Source: Pseudomonadota bacterium (GTDB lineage Bacteria; Myxococcota; Myxococcia; Myxococcales; Vulgatibacteraceae). Taken from it: a stretch of 7,426 nucleotides of DNA. The translations under genes were made by a program, and so were the position numbers. Location of the stretch: NCBI GenBank assembly GCA_023436385.1, contig JAEZJH010000029.1, positions 1 through 7,426 on the forward strand, read 5' to 3'. The notes under the pieces are model-generated. The model saw only the letters and a list, made by a program, of their open reading frames with translations. It made no database searches and was not told the origin of the DNA. Positions 1-5,195 of the stretch are shown here, in pieces (the first letter of the stretch is position 1; each line of letters starts with the position of its first letter).

Positions 1-1581
1 CGCCCGACGATGATCTACGTCGGCGCCAACGACGGGATGAACCACGCCTTCCACGCCACCCCCGACTTCGAGAAGCCGAGCGGCACCGCCCGCTGGCAGC
101 TGGGCGAGGAGGCCTGGGCGTATCTGCCGACGAGCATGCTGGCCCGGACTCTGGTCGCCACCGAGGGAGGCCAGCAGCGGTTCTTCTCCCAGGATCTCTC
201 CTGCCTGTTCACCGACGTGCAGGTCGAGCGGAAGTACCGCACCAGCTGCAACAAGACCGAGGATCCCTATTGCGGCTGGCGCTCCGTCTTGGTCTGCGGC
301 CAGGGCTGGGGCGGTTCCTGGCTGGTGGCCCTCGACGTGACCGATCCCTTCACTCCCAGGCCGCTCTGGGAGTTCACACACCTCGACGTGGGCGGAAACA
401 AGTACGGCCTGGGACGCACCTGGTCGCTCCCGGCGATCGGCCTGATTGCCCTCCACGACCCGGCGACCGAGCGGATGGAGCCGACCTGGGTCACGGTCTT
501 CGGGAACGGCTACAACAGCGCGATGAACGACGAGTCCGGCGGCACCCGGCTCGCCTACCGCAACCTGAACCTGCCGTTCGAGGGCAACCTGTATCCGGAG
601 CACGGCCTGGGAACGGTGCAGGACCAGGGCCACGCCTACGTCCTCGACACCGCCACCGGGAAGCTCCTCGCCGGCTTTCACAAGGCCGTCACCGGCAACC
701 CCTTCCTCGCCGACGGCACCATCCTCGACTTCACCGACGACGGCCTGGTGGACGCGGCGTACCTCGCCGGCTACCGGGGGATGAACCGGGTCGGACTCGC
801 CGACGAGGTCGAGGAGATGGCGATGTGCGAGCTGAGCTATTTCGACTCCCCCGGGAAGGGGCCGATCACCGGCCACCCGACGGCGTTCGCCTACCCCTCC
901 GCCGAAGGATCGGAGACCCACCCGGTGGTGCTGGTGGTCGGGGCCGGCATCGACTCCGGACACACGCCGGACGAGCAGGCGAACAACGGCAATAAGTGGG
1001 ACATCGCCGCGAACCTCTACCACGAGGTCGACGCCGAGACGTGTCCGGGCGTGGTCGACTACGGCTGCGACCTGGCCTTCGGTTACAACGACGGCAGCAA
1101 CAAGGCACGGCTCCTGGGCGCCCCGCTCTTCTCCCGGCAGGTCGGCGGGGAGGACTGGCTCCTCTACACCGTCTGGACGGCGCCGCACCACAACAAGCTC
1201 TGCGAGGGCGGCAACAAGGCCCTCGGTGACGCCCACCTGTTGTGCATGGACGTGACGCTGGTGGCCCGCGACCCGAGCAAGCCCAACGAGAAGACCCCGT
1301 GTTGCCGCGCCTGCAAGGGCTTCGGCGACGACGACGCCGAATGCGGCGAGAAGATCGATCTCGCGGAAAATGACCAGACCATCCTCTATCGGAACGTGAT
1401 CCAGCCGCCGTCGGCTCCCGTCTCCGCCGATGGAAAGATCTACGTGAGCAGCCCGACCTCCGGGTTCACCGCCACCGCGATCACCGACCGTCTCGGGAAC
1501 GCTCCGGCGCCGAACACGGAGCGGCCCCAGACCTCGATCCCGGCGCACCTGATCTCCTGGCGCGAGGTGTACGAGCCGTAG
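1..1581 (+). CDS. pilY1: PilY1-family type IV pilus tip adhesin, C-terminal part (first paralogue)
   Basis: This is the 3' part of a gene open from base 1 to a TAG stop. The reading frame already runs before the Met at base 10, which is not the start, because the second PilY1 has the same motif about 310 residues into the protein. PilY1 proteins sit at the pilus tip, bind surfaces and prime pilus assembly with the minor pilins. Numbering from the Met at base 10: the hallmark YVGANDGMNHAF (3-14), AWAYLP (35-40), a GWGGSW strand (99-104), an acidic calcium-type loop DFTDDGLVD (240-248), and a C-terminal IYVSSPTSGFTATAI (477-491) ending in SWREV, the usual family ending. Thirteen cysteines, including CCRAC (431-435), suggest a disulfide-rich extracytoplasmic fold. 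The acidic loop has Thr at its third position where the paralogue has Asp. No CxxCH haem motif and no RGD are present in this part. Whether it has a vWA domain cannot be seen. Confidence 0.93.
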   Translation, partial: RPTMIYVGANDGMNHAFHATPDFEKPSGTARWQLGEEAWAYLPTSMLARTLVATEGGQQRFFSQDLSCLFTDVQVERKYRTSCNKTEDPYCGWRSVLVCGQGWGGSWLVALDVTDPFTPRPLWEFTHLDVGGNKYGLGRTWSLPAIGLIALHDPATERMEPTWVTVFGNGYNSAMNDESGGTRLAYRNLNLPFEGNLYPEHGLGTVQDQGHAYVLDTATGKLLAGFHKAVTGNPFLADGTILDFTDDGLVDAAYLAGYRGMNRVGLADEVEEMAMCELSYFDSPGKGPITGHPTAFAYPSAEGSETHPVVLVVGAGIDSGHTPDEQANNGNKWDIAANLYHEVDAETCPGVVDYGCDLAFGYNDGSNKARLLGAPLFSRQVGGEDWLLYTVWTAPHHNKLCEGGNKALGDAHLLCMDVTLVARDPSKPNEKTPCCRACKGFGDDDAECGEKIDLAENDQTILYRNVIQPPSAPVSADGKIYVSSPTSGFTATAITDRLGNAPAPNTERPQTSIPAHLISWREVYEP

Positions 1582-1626
1582 AGGCCCACGGCTCGCTCGC
1601 GCGCGAGCGCTCCCCGCCCGGGCCTC
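1581..1626 (+). terminator. Stem-loop directly after pilY1, terminator-like without a T-run
   Basis: GAGGCCC at 1581-1587 is perfectly complementary to GGGCCTC at 1620-1626 and encloses a perfect 16-base palindrome, CGCTCGCGCGCGAGCG at 1594-1609. The structure starts at the last base of the pilY1 stop codon. Its place suggests an mRNA end or 3' stabilising hairpin separating the two pilus transcripts. No U-tract follows, so intrinsic termination is not established; it could also be part of the downstream structured leader. Confidence 0.4.
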
Positions 1627-1756
1627 CCAACCAGTCGCCGTTTCGGGGGAAATCCGGACGGGGTTCGAAGCCGCTTGCGGGGCGGGCGAACCGGCTTGCG
1701 GAAGCCGGCACCGCGACTGGCTCCCAACCCCGTGAAAGCACGGGGTCCCCCTGCCG
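1627..1756 (+). promoter_or_regulatory. Highly structured untranslated leader ahead of the minor-pilin operon (class unknown)
   Basis: This is the bulk of the only intergenic gap. Seen directly: CCAGTCGC (1631-1638) is perfectly complementary to GCGACTGG (1713-1720); inside that helix lies a perfect 7-bp hairpin 1691-1697/1702-1708 with loop GCGG; immediately 3' is a perfect 8-bp hairpin 1727-1734/1739-1746 with loop AAAG. GCTTGCGG occurs twice (1673-1680, 1694-1701) and GCCGGCA twice (1704-1710, 1753-1759); because GCCGGC is its own complement, the second copy could compete for the first hairpin. The arrangement looks like a cis-acting RNA. There is a loose resemblance to c-di-GMP-I (GEMM) riboswitches (GGGCGAACC at 1684-1692 before a hairpin; GTGAAAGCACGGGGTCC at 1732-1748), but the GNRA loop and CGCAAAG core are not intact, so I do not assign a class. 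I found no convincing sigma-70 or sigma-54 promoter. Confidence 0.35.
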
Positions 1757-1795
1757 GCATGGCCGCTGCAGACGCGGCTCGCCATGCTGGGGGGA
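1746..1795 (+). promoter_or_regulatory. Hairpin enclosing the start codon of the TPR lipoprotein gene
   Basis: TCCCCC (1746-1751) is complementary to GGGGGA (1790-1795), and inside it GCATGGC (1757-1763) is complementary to GCCATGC (1781-1787). A further GCCGC/GCGGC pairing (1762-1766/1774-1778) can form within the loop. The ATG at 1784-1786 lies in the 3' arm, so folding would hide it from ribosomes. There is no Shine-Dalgarno sequence upstream of this ATG. This is consistent with translational control of the first gene of the operon, but GC-rich DNA makes stems easily and function is inferred only. Confidence 0.35.
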
Positions 1796-2416
1796 CAGCC
1801 GAAATGCTCTCGGGCGGCGATCCGTTGCCGGCCCGGATGGTGGTTCGCCGCGTGCCTGGCGCTCGCGCTGGCGGCGGGTTGCACCAGGGACGCCACCGTC
1901 GTCGATCGCCTCGTGGCCGAGGGCGTGGAGCGCGCCCGCTCCGGCGACACCGCCGCCGCCCTCGAGCGCTTCGATCGGGCCCTGGCGATCGATCCGGAAC
2001 ATCCAGCGGCCCTGGTGAACGGCGGCCTCGCCGCCCTCCTCGAGGCCAGGCCCGCCGACGCCCGGGATCGTCTCGAACGCTTCCTCGCCCGAGACGAGAC
2101 CACGGCGCTCCCCCGCGTCTACCTGGCCCACGCCCGACTAGCCCTCGGGGATCGGGAGGGCGCGATCGCCGCCCTGCAGGACGCGGTCCGGCTCGGCTTC
2201 CGCGATCTCGACGCCCTCGCCGACGGGAGCCTCGGCGCCCTGCGCAACGATCTCCGGTTCATCCAACTCGCCGCGCTGGTCGCCCAGAAGCACGGTCGCC
2301 GGGCCCCGACCGACGTTCGCGGCCGGCCGCTCTTCGGCGACAGCCCGGTGCGTTCGCTGGCGGCGCCGGGCCTGGCCCAGACCTGCAGCGCCACCGCTCC
2401 TCCGCCCAACGAGTGA
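1784..2416 (+). CDS. TPR-repeat lipoprotein, first gene of the minor-pilin operon
   Basis: A 210-aa protein with a lipoprotein signal: a hydrophobic stretch at residues 19-31 ends in AAGC with the lipid-acceptor Cys33. The next residue is Thr, not Asp, which favours outer-membrane sorting. From about residue 40 to 142 it is helical TPR-type sequence, with an obvious repeat in AAALERFDRALAIDPEHPAA and two weaker ones. A later segment around RDLDALADGSLGALRNDLRF resembles the tail often found after TPRs in such proteins. It lies 3 nt before fimU, so it is co-transcribed. TPR lipoproteins (PilF/Tgl) help assemble the PilQ secretin, but those have about six TPRs; this one is shorter and may instead be a scaffold for this cluster. 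The ATG at 1784 is the only usual start in frame after a stop at 1733. It lacks a ribosome site and gives an oddly long, Cys-containing n-region, so the start is uncertain. Confidence 0.8.
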   Translation: MLGGQPKCSRAAIRCRPGWWFAACLALALAAGCTRDATVVDRLVAEGVERARSGDTAAALERFDRALAIDPEHPAALVNGGLAALLEARPADARDRLERFLARDETTALPRVYLAHARLALGDREGAIAALQDAVRLGFRDLDALADGSLGALRNDLRFIQLAALVAQKHGRRAPTDVRGRPLFGDSPVRSLAAPGLAQTCSATAPPPNE

Positions 2417-2419
2417 CCC

Positions 2420-3007
2420 ATGCGTCCGCGCCTCGCCAACCCACCGAACGTTGCCAGGGGCTTCACCATCCTCGAGCTGATGACCACCCTCGCCGTCCTC
2501 GCGGTCCTCCTCGGGGTCGCCGTCTGGTCGATGCAAACCTTCATCGTCGGCAACCGGGTGAGCGCCGCCGCTCGCGAGCTCCTCGCCCGGACCCGGGCCG
2601 CCGCCACCATCGCCGCACGAACCAACACGCCGGCGCGGCTGGTCTTCGTCACCACCGGCTCCGGCTGCCTCCCGCGCTACGAGCTGCGCACCGCTGCCGC
2701 CACCTACGAGACGGTGTGTCTCGCCACCGAGTACCCGGGCGTGGAGCTGCGGACGGGAGGGGCGGAGGTGAAGTGCGGCACGGAAACCGGGCTGCCGAAC
2801 TGCTCGCTGTGCGCGGCCGGAGGGACGATCACCTACTACCCGTCGGGCGAGGTGACCACGTCCGTGGCCGGGGGCGCCGGGGACTCGATCGTCTTCGGGG
2901 TTCGCGGCGACTCCTCCGCCGCCCGCACCGTCGCCGTCGGCATCCGCAACGTGAGCGGCTTCTCGCGCTTCTACCGCCCGAGCGGCAGCGCCTGGGAGTG
3001 CCCATGA
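2420..3007 (+). CDS. fimU: Minor pilin, FimU/FimT (GspH-like) family prepilin
   Basis: A 195-aa prepilin. The prepilin peptidase site is ARG|FTILE: cleavage after Gly14, Phe15 becomes the methylated first residue, and Glu19 is the conserved Glu at mature position 5. A hydrophobic helix follows to about residue 38. The rest is a small globular domain with a Cys-rich second half (VKCGTETGLPNCSLC) and a terminal Cys, likely disulfide-linked in the periplasm. Length and first-pilin position in a fimU-pilV-pilW-pilX-pilY1 order fit the GspH/FimT family. It probably bridges the tip complex and the major-pilin shaft. It starts 3 nt after the lipoprotein stop and overlaps pilV by 4 nt (ATGA), indicating translational coupling. 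The family is clear; FimU rather than FimT is chosen from gene order. Confidence 0.88.
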   Translation: MRPRLANPPNVARGFTILELMTTLAVLAVLLGVAVWSMQTFIVGNRVSAAARELLARTRAAATIAARTNTPARLVFVTTGSGCLPRYELRTAAATYETVCLATEYPGVELRTGGAEVKCGTETGLPNCSLCAAGGTITYYPSGEVTTSVAGGAGDSIVFGVRGDSSAARTVAVGIRNVSGFSRFYRPSGSAWECP

Positions 3008-3534
3008 CCCCGTCCGCAGACCGCCCCCGCGGCTTCTCGATGATCGAGGTGATGGTGGCGATGGCCGTCCTCGCCATCGGCCTGATCGCCACCGCGCCCC
3101 TGCTCTCGATGGCGATCCAGCGCGGCAACCATGCCCGCAAGGTCACCGCCGCGCAGCACCTCGCCCAGGATCTCCTCGACCGCCTCCACGCGGAGGTCCG
3201 CTACGACGGCAGCGTCACCACCGCCACCAACCCGACGCTGGCGGCCGCGGACGCCTGGAAGTTCGACGTCCTGCCCCACCTGCCGGGCGTGGATACCGAT
3301 CACGCCGACTGCCAGCTCGCCGGCGAGGATGGCATCGCCTACGACTACGGCCCCTTCGAGTTCGTGCGCGAGGAGCACAAGTTCTCCCTCTGCTACGACC
3401 TCGAGTCCGTGGTCGGGGCGGTCCCGCCGGTGCCGTTCGGCACGATGTCGGTGCGCATCCGGGTGTTCTGGCGAAACGCGACCGGCGGCTGGACGGCCTG
3501 GTCCCTGAGCGATCTCCTGGTGAGCGGAGCCTGA
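3004..3534 (+). CDS. pilV: Minor pilin PilV
   Basis: A 176-aa prepilin starting at the ATG that overlaps the fimU stop codon. The leader is 10 residues, MTPSADRPRG, then FSMIEVMVAMAVLAIGLIA: cleavage after Gly10, Phe11 at mature +1 and Glu15 at +5. The sequence IEVMVAMAVLAIG is typical for PilV/GspI-type pilins. The helix continues through HARKVTAAQHLAQDLLDRL, also a family trait. Two cysteines (in DCQLAG and SLCYDL) could form the one disulfide of the head domain. Length is normal for the family. The next gene begins 1 nt after its stop. In the priming complex PilV couples with FimU, PilW and PilX. The longer upstream extension of this frame is only a shadow of the preceding genes, because the prepilin leader sits directly after the ATG at 3004. 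Confidence 0.9.
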   Translation: MTPSADRPRGFSMIEVMVAMAVLAIGLIATAPLLSMAIQRGNHARKVTAAQHLAQDLLDRLHAEVRYDGSVTTATNPTLAAADAWKFDVLPHLPGVDTDHADCQLAGEDGIAYDYGPFEFVREEHKFSLCYDLESVVGAVPPVPFGTMSVRIRVFWRNATGGWTAWSLSDLLVSGA

Positions 3535-3535
3535 C

Positions 3536-4642
3536 ATGCAGCGCGCACGCGGCTTCACCTTGATCGAGCTGATGATCGCCGGGGTGCTCTCCGCGATCGT
3601 GGTCTTCGCCGGCTTCATCGCCCTGACCGGACTCCAGCGGAGCGGCGCCCGGCAGACGGAGGCCGACGAGACCGTCGGGCGCGCCCGCCTGGCGATGGAG
3701 ATCATCGCCCGGGACATCCGCTCGGCGGGCGATTCCCTCGATCTCCTCGGCACGCCCTGTATCGACGCCGCCAAGGCCTACCCCGACCGGACCTTCCAGT
3801 GCCCGGCGATCCTCGAGCCCCATCCCTGGCGGATCGTGATCGCCCGCAACGCCTGGACCGATGCGGCGGGGACCGGCCCCGGCCGCTACCTCGACACCGA
3901 TCGCCCCCCGGCGACGACCCGGCTGTTTCACGAGTGGCCGGAGAACGTCGTCTTGTATCAGTTTGTCACCGACCAGACCGGCCCGAAGACCTTCGGCGAC
4001 GGGCGAAAGGGCTACCTGGGACGCATCGAGCGGGTGCTCAATCCCTTCGGCTTCAAGCGCGGGACGGTGGCCAGCCTGCCGCAGACCACCGTCCTCCTCG
4101 AGAACGTGCTCCTCGACGACCGGATGCGGGAGAAGCCCGACGGGACCGACTCCGATCGCCGCTACCACCACTCGCTCTTCATGTACCAGGTGCTCACCAC
4201 CTCGGCGTACTTCGTGGGGTCGCTCTCCACCCGCGACACCTCCGCTGCCGCCGACGCGTTCCTTACCCCGCCGCTGCGGTTCTTCGCCCCCGGTTCGGCG
4301 GGGAGCCTCAACTCCGCGGAGCCGTACCTGCCCGATCACGACGCCAGCATCGTCGGGCTCGATCCGTACGAGGGCGCCGACCCGACCCCCTACACCGCCG
4401 GCCTGCTCGCCACCGGGAGCAAGGGCTTCAAGGCCAGCGATCCGGATTCGGACCTCCGCCTCCTCCTCGACCGGAGCCTGATCCGGACGGTGCGGATCGC
4501 CTTCAAGGTCGTCGGCCCGGAGCGGACCGACAACACCACCGGGCTCGATCTCGACGGCAACCCGGCGAACGGCCGGGCCAACGTCTACGCCTTCGAGACC
4601 ACCGCGGAAATCAAGCCGCTGGCGCCGTTCACGGTGCCGTGA
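3536..4642 (+). CDS. pilW: Minor pilin PilW
   Basis: A 368-aa prepilin. Short leader MQRARG, then FTLIELMIAGVLSAIVVFAG: cleavage after Gly6, Phe7 at mature +1, Glu11 at +5. After the N-terminal helix, the segment ETVGRARLAMEIIARDIRSAG is typical of PilW/GspJ-type pilins. The head domain is long; PilW of Pseudomonas is below 300 aa, so extra loops are present. Two cysteines (in GTPCIDAA and TFQCPAIL) may form a disulfide. The C-terminal part has VRIAFKVVGPERTDN and ends in a strand, as usual for the family. Start 1 nt after pilV's stop, 11 nt gap to pilX: same transcript. Gene order and N-terminal signature make the assignment firm; role of the added loops is unknown. Confidence 0.9.
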   Translation: MQRARGFTLIELMIAGVLSAIVVFAGFIALTGLQRSGARQTEADETVGRARLAMEIIARDIRSAGDSLDLLGTPCIDAAKAYPDRTFQCPAILEPHPWRIVIARNAWTDAAGTGPGRYLDTDRPPATTRLFHEWPENVVLYQFVTDQTGPKTFGDGRKGYLGRIERVLNPFGFKRGTVASLPQTTVLLENVLLDDRMREKPDGTDSDRRYHHSLFMYQVLTTSAYFVGSLSTRDTSAAADAFLTPPLRFFAPGSAGSLNSAEPYLPDHDASIVGLDPYEGADPTPYTAGLLATGSKGFKASDPDSDLRLLLDRSLIRTVRIAFKVVGPERTDNTTGLDLDGNPANGRANVYAFETTAEIKPLAPFTVP

Positions 4643-4653
4643 GGGACTCCCGA

Positions 4654-5184
4654 ATGCGACGCGAACGCGGATTCAGCATGCTGCTCGTCCTCCTGGTGCT
4701 GATCGTCCTCGCCATCGTGGGAATCACCGCCCTCACCATCGGCAACAGCGAGGCCGGCGTCGCCGAGGCCCGGGCCGTCCAGCGCCAGGCCCTCGCCGCC
4801 GCCGATGCGGGCCTGAACCACTTCCTGGGCAGCTCGCCGCCGAGCATCACGCCCAACACCTACTACGTCGGCGCCGCCGGCAGCGACCCCACGCACTTCG
4901 TCTACCTGCGGGAGACCAGGAACTCCGTGGGGCAGACGATGCAGTCCCGCTACCGCGTCCGCACCACCAACACGGCGCCGCTCCCGAACAGCCTCTACGT
5001 CCTGTCGGAGGGCGAGGTGCTGGTCGGCGACCACGTCGTCGGCCGCTCGCTCCTGACGGCGATCATCAGCGCCACCCCCGGGGCGGGTTCGAACGTGGCC
5101 GGGCAGGGGCAGAAGGCCATCGGCGCCTGGGGCACCAGCTCCAACCTCCCGGCGCGCACCGACATCAGCCTGACCGATCTCTAG
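4654..5184 (+). CDS. pilX: Minor pilin PilX (GspK-like apex pilin)
   Basis: A 176-aa prepilin with leader MRRERG and mature start FSMLLVLLVLIVLAIVG: cleavage after Gly6, Phe7 at +1. Mature position 5 is Leu11, not Glu. Loss of Glu5 is characteristic of the PilX/GspK apex subunit, which has no pilin above it to neutralise with. The segment AVQRQALAAADAGLNHFL after the helix is the usual PilX N-terminal region signature. The head domain has no cysteine. It ends in GQGQKAIGAWG near the C-terminus. It lies between pilW (11 nt) and pilY1 (8 nt), so it should be made together with its tip partner PilY1. No close alternative function; some databases would only label it 'pilus assembly PilX N-terminal domain protein'. 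Confidence 0.88.
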   Translation: MRRERGFSMLLVLLVLIVLAIVGITALTIGNSEAGVAEARAVQRQALAAADAGLNHFLGSSPPSITPNTYYVGAAGSDPTHFVYLRETRNSVGQTMQSRYRVRTTNTAPLPNSLYVLSEGEVLVGDHVVGRSLLTAIISATPGAGSNVAGQGQKAIGAWGTSSNLPARTDISLTDL

Positions 5185-5195
5185 AGGAAACCATG
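5183..5195 (+). promoter_or_regulatory. Shine-Dalgarno site for the second pilY1
   Basis: AGAGGAAACC directly precedes the ATG at 5193, with the AGAGG core overlapping the pilX TAG. It is the clearest ribosome-binding site in the window and fixes the pilY1 start, which is also supported by the signal peptide right after it. Confidence 0.7.

Noticed and set aside
1300..1345. CCRAC...C in the first PilY1 as a haem-binding motif
   Set aside because: No CxxCH: Lys, not His, follows the second Cys, so cytochrome c attachment is not supported.
1660..1672. GGGTTCGAAG, like a tRNA T-loop
   Set aside because: Flanking bases do not form a T-stem and no acceptor stem, anticodon arm or D arm could be fitted around it.
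1582..1783. Sigma-54 promoter (GG-N10-GC) for the pilus operon
   Set aside because: The GG-containing candidates I checked by eye do not have GC at the required spacing.
1684..1803. Firm call as a c-di-GMP-I (GEMM) riboswitch
   Set aside because: Only patches match: the first hairpin loop is GCGG rather than GNRA, the CGCAAAG core is missing, and the long 1631-1638/1713-1720 helix does not belong to that fold. Kept only as a hypothesis.
1675..3003. Plus-strand frame extending upstream of pilV for about 440 codons
   Set aside because: The extension is Arg/Pro/Gly-rich shadow sequence over the lipoprotein and fimU genes; the prepilin leader of PilV sits directly after the ATG at 3004.
3215..4339. 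Minus-strand frame of 374 codons across pilV and pilW
   Set aside because: It is opposite two well-supported prepilin genes and shows no domain or start signal of its own.
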